A stretch of DNA of 64,000 bases from Paraburkholderia phenazinium. GTDB taxonomy: Bacteria > Pseudomonadota > Gammaproteobacteria > Burkholderiales > Burkholderiaceae. Each line of letters begins with the position of its first letter. Within the stretch, counting starts at the first letter, position 1. The stretch covers positions 62,001-126,000 of the forward strand of contig NZ_FSRM01000001.1 of NCBI RefSeq assembly GCF_900141745.1, in the 5' to 3' direction. Below the pieces are notes generated by a model. That model was not told the origin of the DNA. It worked only from the letters and a program-made list of their open reading frames with translations, and ran no database searches. Of this stretch, positions 48,468 to 59,029 are shown in pieces. Made by a program: the position numbers and the translations under genes.

Positions 48468-49903
48468 GCCTCGCCCCGTCCGGTTGAATCGGGCCGCGCC
48501 TCAGCCGGCCGCGCCTGAACCGGCCGTGCCGACAGCGCATCGAGCAGCTTCTGATGGACACCACCGAAGCCGCCATTACTCATCACCAGCACCTGATCAC
48601 CAGGCCGGGCGGCTGCCACAACCGCTTTGACGAGCGCATCGAGGTTATCGAAGGCCTGCGCCTTGTCGCCGAGCGGCGCCAGCGCTTCGCCGAGATTCCA
48701 GCCCAGCGCGTCGCGTCCGGTAGGCGCGCCATAACCGAACACCAGATCCGCATCCGCGAGACTCGCCGGCAATTGCGCCTTCATCACACCGAGCTTCATC
48801 GTGTTCGAACGCGGTTCCAGCACGGCGAGGATGCGCGTGCGTTCGCGGCCGACGCGTGTCCGCAGACCGGCGACGGTCGTCTCGATGGCGGTGGGATGAT
48901 GCGCAAAGTCGTCGTAGACCGTCACGCCGTCGACGCTGCCGCGCACCTCCATCCGGCGCTTCACATTGCGGAAGCTCGCCAGCGACTGCGCGGCCTGCGC
49001 GGGCGGCACGCCTACGCTGCGCGCCGCGGCGATCGCCGCGATCGCATTCATGCGGTTATGTTCGCCTTGCACCTGCCAGTCGACCACCCCAACACGCGCA
49101 CCGTTGTGATACACCGCGAAGCGCTCGTCGACGGGCACGCCGTCTTCAGCCGGCAGCGCTTCCCAACCGCCCTGCACGCCAAAGCGTTCCACTTCGCTCC
49201 AGCAGCCGCGCGAAAGCACGCGTTCAAGCGCGTCCTCGCGACCGTTGGTGACAATCCGCCCAATGCCCGGCACGGTACGCACCAGATGACGGAACTGCGT
49301 CTCGATAGCAGCGAGATCGGGGAAAATGTCGGCGTGATCGAACTCGAGGTTATTCAGAACCGCCGTGCGCGGCCGGTAGTGGACGAACTTCGAACGCTTG
49401 TCGAAGAAGGCCGTGTCGTACTCGTCGGCCTCGATCACGAAGAAGCTCGAATCGGTCAGCCGCGCCGAGATGCCGAAGTTCAGCGGCACGCCGCCGATGA
49501 GAAACCCCGGATTCAGCCCCGCATCCTCGAGCAGCCAGGTGAGCATCGAACTCGTGGTGGTCTTGCCGTGCGTGCCAGCTACAGCCAGCACCCACTTGCC
49601 GTTCAGCACGTGCTCGCCGAGCCACTGCGGGCCGGACACATACGGCAGGCCGCGATCGAGAATCGCTTCCATCAGCGGATTGCCGCGTGAAACCACGTTG
49701 CCGATCACGAACAGATCGGGGTTCAGATCGACCTGCTCCGCGCCGTAACCCTCTATAAGACGAATCCCCTGGGCCTCGAGCTGCGTGCTCATGGGCGGGT
49801 AGACGCCGGCGTCGCAGCCGGTCACCGTATGCCCGGCGCCACGCGCGAGTACCGCGAGACCGCCCATGAACGTACCGCAGATGCCGAGGATGTGGATGTG
49901 CAT
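48464..49903 (-). CDS. mpl: UDP-N-acetylmuramate:L-alanyl-gamma-D-glutamyl-meso-diaminopimelate ligase
   Basis: A 479-aa Mur-ligase-fold enzyme that reattaches recycled murein tripeptide to UDP-MurNAc. Start MHIHILGICGTFMGGLAVLA at ATG 49903; the frame open to 50110 lacks similarity. Visible: the ATP loop AVAGTHGKTTTSSMLTWL, EADEYDTAFFDKRSKFVHY typical of Mpl, NLEFDHADIF, GEHNRMNAIAA, and VYDDFAHHPTAIETT. Pairs with the esterase gene downstream. Confidence 0.95.
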   Translation of the reverse strand: MHIHILGICGTFMGGLAVLARGAGHTVTGCDAGVYPPMSTQLEAQGIRLIEGYGAEQVDLNPDLFVIGNVVSRGNPLMEAILDRGLPYVSGPQWLGEHVLNGKWVLAVAGTHGKTTTSSMLTWLLEDAGLNPGFLIGGVPLNFGISARLTDSSFFVIEADEYDTAFFDKRSKFVHYRPRTAVLNNLEFDHADIFPDLAAIETQFRHLVRTVPGIGRIVTNGREDALERVLSRGCWSEVERFGVQGGWEALPAEDGVPVDERFAVYHNGARVGVVDWQVQGEHNRMNAIAAIAAARSVGVPPAQAAQSLASFRNVKRRMEVRGSVDGVTVYDDFAHHPTAIETTVAGLRTRVGRERTRILAVLEPRSNTMKLGVMKAQLPASLADADLVFGYGAPTGRDALGWNLGEALAPLGDKAQAFDNLDALVKAVVAAARPGDQVLVMSNGGFGGVHQKLLDALSARPVQARPAEARPDSTGRGEA

Positions 49904-50134
49904 AAGCCTGTCGTGCCGCGCGGGCGTATTTGCGTGGGAGGAGGGCGCAGGAGGGGCCGAAAAGGTCCGTCTGCAAAGGACGCTATTGTAACCGACGCCC
50001 TTCGAATGCCCTACGCAGCGCGGACGTGCCCAGCCGTTCCGGCCCGCCGGGCGGACTTCACGCCGGTCACCCCGGCGCGGGACAGACCGCCCGGCGCGAA
50101 AAGGCCGCACTTCAATCTCTAGTATGATTGTGAG

Positions 50135-50788
50135 ATGGTTCGCAAATCACATTTCGATCCGCAGCGGGTGCGCGAGGAAATCGCCATCGCCGCTGCGCGG
50201 ATGATCGCCGAGGACGGTCTGGACTACTCGACGGCCAAGCGCAAAGCTGCGCGGCAAGTCGTCGGGGAGACACGTGTCGCCGGTGAATGGCTGCCGGATA
50301 ACGACCAGATCGAGGAAGAAATCCGCGAATACCAGTCGCTTTTTCAGGGCGACAGCCAGCCAGTGGTGCTGCGCCGCTTGCGCGGCGTAGCGCTGGACTG
50401 GATGCAGCGGCTCGCCCCATTCAATCCCTATCTGACCGGCGCGGTGCTCAATGGCACCGCGGGCGAGCATTCGGATGTCTATCTGCAGGCGTTCTGCGAC
50501 AACCCGAAAGACGTCGCGATCTATTTCCTTAATGCCAACGTGCAATACGACGTGTCCGAGACGCGCCATTTCGCGGGCCGCGGCTACGTCGAAACGCTGA
50601 GTTTCCTGTGGCGCCCCGAGCGGGCAACGCCTGGCGACGAGCCGGTCGGCATCCATGTGGCGCTTTACGGCACTGACGACTTGCGCGGCGCGGTGCGTGC
50701 CGATGCGCGCGGCCGCCACGCCCGCGCGAGCGTGCAGGCCGTGCAGGCGTTGCTCGATAAAGACGGCATCACCTCCCCCAATAATTGA
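50135..50788 (+). CDS. conserved protein of unknown function
   Basis: A 217-aa protein I cannot assign. The N-terminus VREEIAIAAARMIAEDGLDY resembles the first helices of a TetR-type DNA-binding domain but the rest does not follow that fold. The middle region WMQRLAPFNPYLTGAVLNGT and SDVYLQAFCDNPKDVAIYFL looks like a small alpha/beta domain, possibly nucleotidyltransferase-like. It lies 11 bp before a thioredoxin-like gene on the same strand. Intact start and stop and typical local codon use support a real gene. Confidence 0.75.
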   Translation: MVRKSHFDPQRVREEIAIAAARMIAEDGLDYSTAKRKAARQVVGETRVAGEWLPDNDQIEEEIREYQSLFQGDSQPVVLRRLRGVALDWMQRLAPFNPYLTGAVLNGTAGEHSDVYLQAFCDNPKDVAIYFLNANVQYDVSETRHFAGRGYVETLSFLWRPERATPGDEPVGIHVALYGTDDLRGAVRADARGRHARASVQAVQALLDKDGITSPNN

Positions 50789-50798
50789 TCGGACAACA

Positions 50799-51350
50799 AT
50801 GAAGACCAAGTTGATTGTGGCAAGTGCGTTCGTAGCGTTAATCGCAGCAGGCGCGGGCGTATTCGCGGGCCACAGCGCGCTCAACGCAGGCGGGATGGAA
50901 GTCGCGGAGGCCGCCCAGCCGGCCCCACAAAACGCCGTCGCACAGTTGTGGGCCGCTCCCGTCACCAATGCAGATGGCAAACCGCAGTCGCTCAGCCTGC
51001 TCAAGGGACACCCGGTGGTGGTCAACTTCTGGGCCTCGTGGTGTGGCCCGTGCGTGGAAGAGATGCCGTCGCTCGCCCAGCTGCATCGCGAATACGCGAA
51101 AAAAGGCATCGAGTTCGTCGGACTTGGCGTCGATTCGGACAAAAACGTGAAAGCGTTTCTGCAGAAGGTGCCGGTGGACTACCCCGTCTATGTGATCGGC
51201 TTTGGCGGTGCGGACCTCGCCCGGGCCTTCGGCAATAATGCGGGCGGCTTGCCGTTCACCGTCGTGATCGACGCAAAAGGCAACGTTCGCTCGACAAAAT
51301 TAGGGCAAATCCAGCCGGACGAGCTGAAACACACCCTCGACACGCTCTGA
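50799..51350 (+). CDS. TlpA/ResA-like exported thioredoxin-fold protein
   Basis: A 183-aa protein. An N-terminal signal or anchor helix (MKTKLIVASAFVALIAAGAG) is followed by an AhpC/TSA-type thioredoxin domain with the redox motif WASWCGPCVEEMPSL and the cis-proline region GGLPFTVVIDAKG. It probably reduces disulfides in the periplasm, for example in cytochrome c maturation. Start at ATG 50799. Probably co-transcribed with the unknown gene upstream. Confidence 0.88.
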   Translation: MKTKLIVASAFVALIAAGAGVFAGHSALNAGGMEVAEAAQPAPQNAVAQLWAAPVTNADGKPQSLSLLKGHPVVVNFWASWCGPCVEEMPSLAQLHREYAKKGIEFVGLGVDSDKNVKAFLQKVPVDYPVYVIGFGGADLARAFGNNAGGLPFTVVIDAKGNVRSTKLGQIQPDELKHTLDTL

Positions 51351-51544
51351 ATTTGACATTCGCCTAACGGTTAATTGCGGCCGGAACGGGTCGAATTGGG
51401 TGCAAATTGCATAAAATTGCCGGAAGATGCGGGCACGGACGATCCGCCGAGGACCGTCCAGATCAAGCCTCGTGCGCGTGAAACTAGACAAGTTTCTCTA
51501 ATCAGCGCTAAAGTGCGCCCAACTCCACGGAAATAGAAGCGACC

Positions 51545-52000
51545 ATGACGCGACTGCTGGTACTGCACGGACCTAACCTCAATCTTCTCGGTACCCGGGA
51601 ACCGGAGGTCTATGGTCACGTGACGCTGCCGCAGATCGATCAGGCGCTGGCCGACCGTGCAACGGACGCCGGTGTCGAACTCGCGTCGTTCCAGAGCAAT
51701 CATGAAGGCGCCCTGGTCGATCGCATCCAGTCCGCACGGATCGAAAAAACCGATTTCATTCTGATCAATCCCGCCGCGTACACGCACACCAGCGTGGCGG
51801 TTCGGGACGCACTGGCGGGGGTCGGCATCCCGTTCGTCGAGATTCATCTGTCGAACGTGCATCGTCGCGAACCGTTCCGGCATCACTCGTATTTCTCCGA
51901 CCAGGCCGAGGGCGTCATTTGCGGCCTCGGCTGGAAGGGATATCTGTACGCGCTCGAATTCGCGCTGGACCGGCTCGCCGCCGGCTCGTCGCGCGGCTGA
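51545..52000 (+). CDS. aroQ: 3-dehydroquinate dehydratase, type II
   Basis: A 151-aa enzyme of the shikimate pathway, dehydrating 3-dehydroquinate. Type II signatures: [20 protein letters not shown] with the catalytic Tyr region, [51 protein letters not shown] with the catalytic His, and [12 protein letters not shown]. Lies upstream of accB-accC, the common arrangement. Confidence 0.97.
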   Translation: MTRLLVLHGPNLNLLGTREPEVYGHVTLPQIDQALADRATDAGVELASFQSNHEGALVDRIQSARIEKTDFILINPAAYTHTSVAVRDALAGVGIPFVEIHLSNVHRREPFRHHSYFSDQAEGVICGLGWKGYLYALEFALDRLAAGSSRG

Positions 52001-52070
52001 TTCCAACAAACTACTTTTAGCCGGCAGGCAACGCCGCCGGCACTTCATGTATTGAAAGGGGATGTGCCCA

Positions 52071-52538
52071 ATGGATCTACGTAAACTGAAGACTCTGATC
52101 GACCTCGTCTCCGAGTCCGGCATTTCGGAACTGGAAGTGACTGAAGGTGAAGGCAAGGTCCGCATCGTCAAGAATGCGCCGCCGGTTTACGTCCAGCCGT
52201 CCGCGTCCTATGCACCGCAGTACGCCGCGCCGGCACCGGCCGCAGCAGGCCCCGCCGCTGAAGCGCCGGCTGCTCCGGCAACGCCCGCGCCCGTTGCGCA
52301 GCAAGGCCATGTCGTAACCTCGCCGATGGTCGGCACGTTCTATCGCGCGCCGTCGCCGGGTGCCGAGGCGTTCGTCCAGGTGGGCGATACGGTCAAGGAA
52401 GGCCAGACCATTTGCATCATCGAAGCGATGAAGCTGCTCAACGAGATCGAGTCGGACAAGTCCGGCGTGGTCAAGGAAATCCTCGTCGACAACGGGCAAG
52501 CCGTCGAATACGGTCAGCCGCTGTTCGTGGTCGGCTAA
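52071..52538 (+). CDS. accB: biotin carboxyl carrier protein of acetyl-CoA carboxylase
   Basis: A 155-aa carrier. Start [20 protein letters not shown] at ATG 52071: AAAGGGG sits at a proper distance for it but directly abuts the ATG at 52062. An Ala/Pro-rich linker (~45-80) leads to the biotinyl domain with the lysine-acceptor motif EAMKLLNEI. Works with AccC encoded 111 bp downstream. Confidence 0.97.
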   Translation: MDLRKLKTLIDLVSESGISELEVTEGEGKVRIVKNAPPVYVQPSASYAPQYAAPAPAAAGPAAEAPAAPATPAPVAQQGHVVTSPMVGTFYRAPSPGAEAFVQVGDTVKEGQTICIIEAMKLLNEIESDKSGVVKEILVDNGQAVEYGQPLFVVG

Positions 52539-52649
52539 CGCGGCACGCTTTGCGTTTGCCGTCCGCGCACCTGCAGGAACGGGGTGCGCGACCGATCCTC
52601 TGAGGCTCCCGCTACCCTGCGGCGCCCATTGATGAGTCGAAAATCCGCT

Positions 52650-54017
52650 ATGTTTGAAAAAATTCTCATTGCCAATCGCGGCGAGATCGCGCTTCGAATT
52701 CAGCGCGCCTGCCGTGAGCTCGGCGTCAAGACGGTCGTCGTCTATTCCGAGGCCGACAAAGAAGCCAAGTATGTGAAGCTCGCCGACGAGGCCGTCTGTA
52801 TCGGCCCGGCGCCTTCGAACCTGAGCTATCTGAACATGCCGGCGCTGATCAGCGCGGCCGAAGTCACCGACGCCGAAGCGATCCACCCCGGCTACGGCTT
52901 TCTCTCCGAGAACGCCGACTTCGCCGAGCGCGTCGAACAGTCCGGCTTCACCTTCATCGGCCCGCGCCCGGAAACAATCCGGATGATGGGCGACAAGGTC
53001 ACGGCCAAGCAGACCATGATCAAAACCGGCGTGCCCTGCGTGCCGGGTTCTGAAGGCGCGTTGCCCGACGATCCGAAAGAGATCGTGAAAATTGCCCGCC
53101 AGGTCGGCTATCCGGTGATCATCAAGGCAGCTGGCGGCGGCGGTGGCCGCGGCATGCGCGTGGTCCACACGGAAGCGGCGCTCGTCAACGCGGTCAACAT
53201 GACGCGCGAAGAAGCCGGCCGCGCTTTCGGCAACCCGCAGGTCTACATGGAGAAATTCCTGGAGAACCCGCGGCACATCGAAATCCAGATCCTCGCCGAT
53301 TCGTTCAAGAACGCTATCTGGCTCGGTGAGCGCGATTGCTCGATGCAGCGCCGTCACCAGAAGGTGATCGAAGAAGCGCCGGCGCCTGGAATTGCACGCC
53401 GCCTGATCGACCGGATCGGCGATCGTTGCGCGGATGCCTGCAAGAAGATGGGCTATCTCGGCGCGGGCACGTTCGAGTTCCTGTACGAAAACGGCGAGTT
53501 CTACTTCATCGAGATGAACACGCGCGTGCAGGTCGAACATCCGGTGACCGAACTGATTACTGGTGTCGATATCGTCCAGGAACAGATCCGCATCGCGGCC
53601 GGCGAAAAGCTCGCCTTCCGCCAGCGCGACATCGTGTTCAAGGGCCATGCAATCGAATGCCGGATCAACGCCGAAGATCCGTTCAAGTTCACGCCGTCGC
53701 CGGGACGCCTCACCTCCTGGCATATGCCGGGCGGCCCCGGCATCCGTGTCGATTCGCACGCGTACAACGGCTACTTCGTGCCGCCGAACTACGATTCGAT
53801 GATCGGCAAGCTGATCGCCTATGGCGCGACGCGCGAGCAGGCTATCAAGCGGATGCGTATCGCGCTGTCGGAAATGGTGGTTGAAGGCATTCAGACCAAC
53901 ATCCCGCTGCACCGCGAGCTGATGCTCGACGCAAAGTTCGTCGAGGGCGGCACCAGCATTCACTACCTCGAAAACCGTCTGGCCGCAAAGCAGCAGGCCG
54001 CGCCGGAAGAAGCGTAA
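52650..54017 (+). CDS. accC: acetyl-CoA carboxylase biotin carboxylase subunit
   Basis: A 455-aa ATP-grasp enzyme that carboxylates biotin on AccB. Start [20 protein letters not shown] at ATG 52650; an ATG at 52632 is less typical. Visible: the glycine-rich ATP loop [52 protein letters not shown] and [15 protein letters not shown]. Full length. Followed by prmA after 3 bp. Confidence 0.98.
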   Translation: MFEKILIANRGEIALRIQRACRELGVKTVVVYSEADKEAKYVKLADEAVCIGPAPSNLSYLNMPALISAAEVTDAEAIHPGYGFLSENADFAERVEQSGFTFIGPRPETIRMMGDKVTAKQTMIKTGVPCVPGSEGALPDDPKEIVKIARQVGYPVIIKAAGGGGGRGMRVVHTEAALVNAVNMTREEAGRAFGNPQVYMEKFLENPRHIEIQILADSFKNAIWLGERDCSMQRRHQKVIEEAPAPGIARRLIDRIGDRCADACKKMGYLGAGTFEFLYENGEFYFIEMNTRVQVEHPVTELITGVDIVQEQIRIAAGEKLAFRQRDIVFKGHAIECRINAEDPFKFTPSPGRLTSWHMPGGPGIRVDSHAYNGYFVPPNYDSMIGKLIAYGATREQAIKRMRIALSEMVVEGIQTNIPLHRELMLDAKFVEGGTSIHYLENRLAAKQQAAPEEA

Positions 54018-54020
54018 GCC

Positions 54021-54923
54021 ATGAGTTACCGGGAACTGATCGTCGAGCTGGCACGTGAGCACGCGGAGGAACTGTCCGACGCGTTGCTCGAGCTCGGCGC
54101 GTTGTCCGTGTCGGTGGAAGATGCGGATGCCGATACGCCCGACGAGCAGCCGCTCTTCGGCGAACCCGGTCTTACACCTGATCGCACGGCATGGCAGCAT
54201 TCGCGCGTGATCGCGCTGCTGGCGCCGGAACATGAGCCGGCGGTTCTGCTGACCGCCGCCGCGAACGAACTGGGTTTAAGTCCCGCGCCTACGTTCAGCG
54301 TGCGTGAAGTCGAAGAACAGGACTGGGTGCGGCTCACGCAGTCGCAGTTCGATCCGATTCCGATCGGCGAACGCATCTGGGTCGTGCCGTCATGGCACGA
54401 TGCACCGGATCCCGATGCGCTCGTGCTCGAACTCGACCCGGGTCTCGCCTTCGGCACCGGCAGTCATCCGACCACGCGCCTGTGTATGGAATGGCTCGAG
54501 CAGTCGGTCAAGCCGAACCAGTCGGTGCTCGACTACGGTTGCGGCTCCGGCATTCTCGCGATCCTCGCGAAGAAGTGCGGCGCGAATCCCGTCTACGGTA
54601 TCGACATCGATCCGCAGGCCGTCGAATCGGCTCGCCATAACAGCGAGCGTAACCGCGCCGAAGTCATCTACGGCCTGCCCGAAGACTGCCCGGCCGGCGA
54701 GTTCGATATCGTCGTCGCCAACATCCTGTCCAATCCGCTCAAGCTGATGGCCTCGATGCTGTCGTCGAAGGTGAAGCCGGGTGGACGCCTTGCGCTGTCG
54801 GGGATTCTGGCGCGCCAGGCCGAGGAAGTCGCGCGCGTTTATCAACAGTGGATCGACATCGCCGTATGGCGTGAACACGAAGGTTGGGTATGCCTGACGG
54901 GAACGCGTCGGGAAAGCCATTAG
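54021..54923 (+). CDS. prmA: ribosomal protein L11 methyltransferase
   Basis: A 300-aa SAM-dependent enzyme methylating ribosomal protein L11. Visible: the N-terminal recognition domain (~1-90), [23 protein letters not shown] motif [35 protein letters not shown] and the NPPF-like [14 protein letters not shown]. Three bases after accC; the accC-prmA pairing is common. Confidence 0.96.
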   Translation: MSYRELIVELAREHAEELSDALLELGALSVSVEDADADTPDEQPLFGEPGLTPDRTAWQHSRVIALLAPEHEPAVLLTAAANELGLSPAPTFSVREVEEQDWVRLTQSQFDPIPIGERIWVVPSWHDAPDPDALVLELDPGLAFGTGSHPTTRLCMEWLEQSVKPNQSVLDYGCGSGILAILAKKCGANPVYGIDIDPQAVESARHNSERNRAEVIYGLPEDCPAGEFDIVVANILSNPLKLMASMLSSKVKPGGRLALSGILARQAEEVARVYQQWIDIAVWREHEGWVCLTGTRRESH

Positions 54924-54971
54924 AATAAGACGTATTGTCCAACCACCGGCCCTGCGGCCAATCGGCTCAAT

Positions 54972-56207
54972 ATGCTCCTGGCGACGCGCTGTCCTTTCTG
55001 CGAAACGGTCTTCCGGCTTCAGCCGGCGCAGCTCGCGCTGCGCCGCGGCCTTGTGCGCTGCGGGCATTGCCAGGAAGTGTTCGACGCATCGAGTAGTCTG
55101 TATGAGACCGCCGAGGGCGGCGACTTCGCCACGGCCACGCCGATTTCTCCGGCAGCCGTGACTGCGTTGAACCCGGCTTCGAGTGCGGCCCCCGCACCGG
55201 CTCCGCGCCCGAAAGCACCGAATTTCAGCGCCGAGGCATGGGACCCGTGGGCACCACAGGCCGACGCCGTCATCGACCAGAGCTTGCTGCACAACGCAAG
55301 CAACCTGCCGCTGGCGCCTGTCTCCGGCAACCTCGCTGTCACCCCGTGGCACGCCTCGGAGCGGGATGCTGCCGATCATCGGGAACCAGTATTCGCGGCC
55401 GAGCCGGAACCGGTCAGCGTGGATGACGATCACTTCGTGTCCCACGCGGCGCCCGAGGTAGAACCGGAACTCGTGTCCGAGGCCACTCCCGAGGTCGCGC
55501 CCGAGCCTGCGCCGGTATGGCGTCAGCCGGAACATCGCGCGGACGACGAGCCTGCCTTGCAGGACGCGCATGCCGCCGCTGAAACGCTACGCACCGCTCC
55601 AGACCACGAACCGCATTTCGGTACCGCCGCTGCCACTGCCAGCGCCACGCCCTTCGCCACCAATCCGCCGGCGGATGAAGCCGATCCGTTCCAGGTGATC
55701 CGCGAGACGCGTGCGGCTCCGCCGCGCCGCGTCGGCTGGACGATCTTCGGCGCGCTGGTTGCTTTCATCCTGTTGCTCGGTCTGCTCGCGCAGCTCGCCT
55801 GGTGGCAACGCGAACTCATCATGGTCGATTGGCCGGCCTCGCAGGCGCTCTATGCACAGGTTTGTGCGCCGCTTGGCTGCACCGTCATGCCGCCGCACGA
55901 TATTGATGGCCTGCAGGTCGAGCCGTCCGATCTCCGCCAGATCGACGGGCCGCACAAGCTCGAGCTGAAGATGCCGCTGCGCAACCGCTACAACGTCGCG
56001 CTCGCCTATCCGGCTATCGAACTCACGCTGCTCGACGATCAGAACAACGTCGCCGTGCGCCGTGTGCTGTGGCCGCAGGACTACGTCAAACCCGGCACGC
56101 CGATCGCAGCCGGCCTGCCGCCACGCACGACGCAAACCATGGTCGTGCACCTGGATACCGGCAACGCAGTCGCATCGAATTTCCGCGTACAGATCTTCTA
56201 CCCCTGA
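54972..56207 (+). CDS. zinc-ribbon, DUF3426 membrane protein
   Basis: A 411-aa protein. The N-terminus has an MJ0042-type zinc ribbon: CPFCETVF and CGHCQEVFD (~8-42). A long acidic and Ala/Pro-rich linker (~60-235) follows, then one membrane helix (~258-278, [20 protein letters not shown]) and a DUF3426 domain (~280-411, [20 protein letters not shown], ending FRVQIFYP). Function unknown; commonly found between prmA and tpx in Burkholderia relatives. Confidence 0.88.
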   Translation: MLLATRCPFCETVFRLQPAQLALRRGLVRCGHCQEVFDASSSLYETAEGGDFATATPISPAAVTALNPASSAAPAPAPRPKAPNFSAEAWDPWAPQADAVIDQSLLHNASNLPLAPVSGNLAVTPWHASERDAADHREPVFAAEPEPVSVDDDHFVSHAAPEVEPELVSEATPEVAPEPAPVWRQPEHRADDEPALQDAHAAAETLRTAPDHEPHFGTAAATASATPFATNPPADEADPFQVIRETRAAPPRRVGWTIFGALVAFILLLGLLAQLAWWQRELIMVDWPASQALYAQVCAPLGCTVMPPHDIDGLQVEPSDLRQIDGPHKLELKMPLRNRYNVALAYPAIELTLLDDQNNVAVRRVLWPQDYVKPGTPIAAGLPPRTTQTMVVHLDTGNAVASNFRVQIFYP

Positions 56208-56287
56208 ACATAAGCCGCAGTTTTCTTGCGCCCGCGACACAGCGGGCGCGTTCACCGTCAATCCCTGATAAATCTTCGGAGCACAAC

Positions 56288-56788
56288 ATGAGTCAAGTCA
56301 CGCTGGGTGGCAACCCGATCGAAGTCGCCGGCACGTTTCCGGCCGTGGGCCAGAAGGCGCCTGCGTTCTCGCTGGTCGGCAAGGATCTGAAGCCGGTCAC
56401 GCTCGCCGATTTCGCCGGCAAGCGCAAAGTGCTGAACATCGTGCCGAGTCTCGACACGCCGACCTGCGCCACCTCCACCCGCAAGTTCAACGAGGCCGCA
56501 GGCAAGCTGTCGAATACGGCCGTGATCGTGGTGTCGGGCGATCTGCCGTTCGCGGCCACGCGCTTCTGCACGACCGAAGGCATCGAAAACGTCTCGACCG
56601 CTTCGACTTTCCGCGGCCACGAGTTCGCTCAGGCCTACGGTGTCGACGTGACGAGCGGCCCGCTGACCGGCCTGACGGCGCGCGCCGTGGTCGTCATCGA
56701 CGAGAACGACAATGTGGTTCACGCTGAGCTCGTCGGCGAGATCAAGAACGAACCGAACTACGACGCGGCACTCGACGCACTGAAGTAA
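56288..56788 (+). CDS. tpx: thiol peroxidase (2-Cys peroxiredoxin)
   Basis: A 166-aa enzyme reducing organic peroxides. Start [20 protein letters not shown] at ATG 56288, after GGAG. Visible: the peroxidatic Cys in [15 protein letters not shown] and the resolving Cys in [13 protein letters not shown], as in atypical 2-Cys Tpx; ends YDAALDALK. Followed by an intrinsic terminator. Confidence 0.97.
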   Translation: MSQVTLGGNPIEVAGTFPAVGQKAPAFSLVGKDLKPVTLADFAGKRKVLNIVPSLDTPTCATSTRKFNEAAGKLSNTAVIVVSGDLPFAATRFCTTEGIENVSTASTFRGHEFAQAYGVDVTSGPLTGLTARAVVVIDENDNVVHAELVGEIKNEPNYDAALDALK

Positions 56789-56807
56789 GCGTCCAGCACC
56801 CGGACCC

Positions 56808-56834
56808 GCGCCGCGCCTTTTTGCGCGGCGCTTT
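56808..56834 (+). terminator. intrinsic terminator after tpx
   Basis: GCGCCGCGC (56808-56816) pairs with GCGCGGCGC (56823-56831) around CTTTTT, followed by TTTCG. The T-run is short but the stem is strong. Confidence 0.7.
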
Positions 56835-56930
56835 CGCATCCGTCGCACGGTTTATGCGGTGCGCGAAGCGCGCGGGTCCGGGAGCGCCCCCCGTGTTTTA
56901 TCTTTGCAGATTTCTACAGGACTACTCGCC

Positions 56931-57869
56931 TTGGCTACGCTGATTTGCGGCTCGCTCGCCTACGACAACATCATGACCTTTGAGGGCCGCTTTCGGGAGC
57001 ACATCCTGCCCGAGCAGGTCCATATCCTCAACGTGAGCTTCCTGGTGCCGACGATGCGCAGCGAGTTCGGGGGTTGCGCCGGCAACATGGCCTACTCGCT
57101 GAATCTGCTGGGCGGCGACGCACGCATCATGGGCGCGCTCGGCGCGGTCGACGCACAACGCTACCTGGATCGCTTCGACCAGCTGGGCCTCTCGCGCGAG
57201 CACGTGCTCGTGCTGGAGAACACCTACTCCGCGCAAGCGATGATCACCACCGATCTGGAAAACAATCAGATCACCGCCTTCCACCCCGGCGCGATGATGC
57301 AGGCGCATCTGAACCACGCCGACGAAGCGAAGGACATCACGCTCGCGATCGTAGGACCGGACGGCTACGACGCGATGACCCAGCACTCCGAACGACTCGC
57401 CGCTGCCGGCGTGCCGTTCATCTTCGATCCGGGCCAGGGGCTGCCGCTGTTCGACGGCGCGACGCTGCGCCGCATGATCGAGCTCGCCACTTACGTGGCG
57501 GTGAACGACTACGAGGCCAAACTGGTGAGCGACAAGACCGGCTGGTCAGTCGAAGAAATTGCCGCAAAGGTCGAAGCGCTGATCGTGACGCGCGGCGAGC
57601 ATGGCTCGCAAATCCATCACGCGGGCGGTATTGAGGAGATCCCTCCCGTCACGGCCAGGCAGGTACTCGACCCGACCGGCTGCGGCGATGCCTTCCGCGG
57701 CGGTTTGCTCTACGGTATCGAGAAGCAGCTCGGCTGGGCCACTACGGGCCGTCTCGCAGGCCTGATGGGCACGCTCAAGATAGAGCATCTCGGACCGCAA
57801 AACTATGCGCCCACCCGGGCAGAGATCAACGAGCGGTTCAAGCAGGTATTTGGCTACGATCTGACGTAA
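56931..57869 (+). CDS. PfkB-family carbohydrate/adenosine-type kinase (TTG start)
   Basis: A 312-aa ribokinase-family kinase. I use TTG 56931 because the family sequence begins there (ATLICGSLAYDNIMTFEGRF) and AGGA lies nine bases upstream; an upstream in-frame start at 56859 adds unrelated residues and overlaps the tpx terminator region. Visible: FGGCAGNMAYSLNLLGG, NTYSAQAMITTDLENNQIT, FIFDPGQGLPLF, and the catalytic motif DPTGCGDAFRGGLLYG with its Asp base. The substrate (adenosine, ribose or fructose) is not clear. Confidence 0.88.
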   Translation: MATLICGSLAYDNIMTFEGRFREHILPEQVHILNVSFLVPTMRSEFGGCAGNMAYSLNLLGGDARIMGALGAVDAQRYLDRFDQLGLSREHVLVLENTYSAQAMITTDLENNQITAFHPGAMMQAHLNHADEAKDITLAIVGPDGYDAMTQHSERLAAAGVPFIFDPGQGLPLFDGATLRRMIELATYVAVNDYEAKLVSDKTGWSVEEIAAKVEALIVTRGEHGSQIHHAGGIEEIPPVTARQVLDPTGCGDAFRGGLLYGIEKQLGWATTGRLAGLMGTLKIEHLGPQNYAPTRAEINERFKQVFGYDLT

Positions 57870-57902
57870 CGCCAAAGCGCCCGCGCACGAAACACAGCGG
57901 GC

Positions 57903-57938
57903 AAAAAAAATCCCGCCGCCGGAAACCCGGCGACGGGA
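57903..57938 (-). terminator. intrinsic terminator of the H1-like gene
   Basis: TCCCG-C-CGCCGG (57911-57922) pairs with CCGGCG-A-CGGGA (57927-57938) with one mismatch. The eight A's at 57903-57910 are a T-run on the minus strand, so it ends the leftward H1-like transcript; it also lies just after the convergent PfkB gene. Confidence 0.85.
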
Positions 57939-58012
57939 CGGTGATTGAGCAGCGAGACTGAAGGGCTACTCAATCATCGGACACATCGAAATGTGCCTAA
58001 CGACTCAGCCAG

Positions 58013-58579
58013 TTACGGACGGCTGCCGGTCGGGAACGGCCATGCTGCAGCCGGGTTCAACGCGGTCTTCACCGTAGCTGCCGGTGCTGCGCTCGTTGCA
58101 GCGGGAGCAGCAGGTGCCGGTGCAGCCTTCTTGGCAACAGCCTTCTTCGGAGCAGCAGCCTTCTTGGCAGGCGCAGCGGGGGCTTTCGCAGCCTTCTTCG
58201 CAGGGGCCTTGGCGGCCTTCTTCGCGGGGGCCTTGGCAGCCTTCTTGGCAGGCGCCTTCTTGGCAGCGGCCTTCTTAGCCGGTGCTGCCTTCTTGGCAAC
58301 CTTCTTCGCTGCAACCTTCTTTACTGCTGCCTTCTTTGCCGGTGCTGCCTTCTTCGCTGCAACCTTCTTCACTGCAACTTTCTTGGCTGCAACCTTCTTC
58401 ACAGCGGCCTTCTTAGCCGGCGCCTTCTTCGCTGCAACCTTCTTCACAGCGACTTTCTTCGCAGCAACCTTCTTCACTGCGACTTTCTTCGCTGCGGCCT
58501 TCTTTGCCGGTGCTGCCTTCTTCGCTGCAACCTTCTTCACAGCGACTTTCTTAGCGGCGGCTTTTTTTGCAGTTGCCAT
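58013..58579 (-). CDS. histone H1-like Lys/Ala-rich DNA-binding protein
   Basis: A 188-aa protein made almost wholly of repeats such as [14 protein letters not shown] and [15 protein letters not shown], like the C-terminal tail of eukaryotic H1 and the bacterial AlgP/HC1-type proteins. It should bind DNA without sequence preference and compact the nucleoid. The double ATG (58582 and 58579) follows AGGAG; the second has the better spacing. The ending [17 protein letters not shown] is non-repetitive. The repeated DNA may vary in copy number between strains. Confidence 0.88.
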   Translation of the reverse strand: MATAKKAAAKKVAVKKVAAKKAAPAKKAAAKKVAVKKVAAKKVAVKKVAAKKAPAKKAAVKKVAAKKVAVKKVAAKKAAPAKKAAVKKVAAKKVAKKAAPAKKAAAKKAPAKKAAKAPAKKAAKAPAKKAAKAPAAPAKKAAAPKKAVAKKAAPAPAAPAATSAAPAATVKTALNPAAAWPFPTGSRP

Positions 58580-58582
58580 CAT

Positions 58583-59029
58583 TTTCTCCTTCAGGTTTTC
58601 AGATGAGAGTCAGTTCAAACTACACCCTTCGTCAAAACCCGCTTCCCGCGGACGCTTCTCAGGGCGCGCACTACGAAGCGGGCTATTCATCGGCGTACGC
58701 AGGTGCTGCGCGCTTACGCTAATGAATACGGTAAGGCGCGCCGTGCCATCGGGCACCGCGCGCCAAGTCCAGTCAGCGTCGGATCTCGACGCCGGCAATC
58801 GTTTGATCGAGCCGCCGGCCGTCAGGCCAGCGGCTTTTTCCGGGGGGAAGTTTGCCCATCCCACTGAAGGGTTCGCAAAGTGCCTATCATGTTTGTGGGC
58901 CGCTAAGGCACCGGGCACGCTTTGCATCAGGCGGTTCTGCTCCTAACCATAACTGCCGCGGGCTCGGCCGGCGGCATCCCCATCAAAGAGTTCGCATTCC
59001 AACTGCGTTCAACCGCAGCGCACCCGGGA
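58583..59029. other. intergenic region between nrdB and the H1-like gene
   Basis: No gene is supported. A minus-strand frame at 58610-58927 is open but has no family resemblance and odd composition. The region should contain the promoter and leader of the H1-like gene; GC-rich inverted stretches are present but no convincing promoter hexamers were identified. Confidence 0.4.

Noticed and set aside
58610..58927. 105-codon minus-strand frame upstream of the H1-like gene
   Set aside because: No family signature, no clear ribosome site, and it occupies the expected promoter region.
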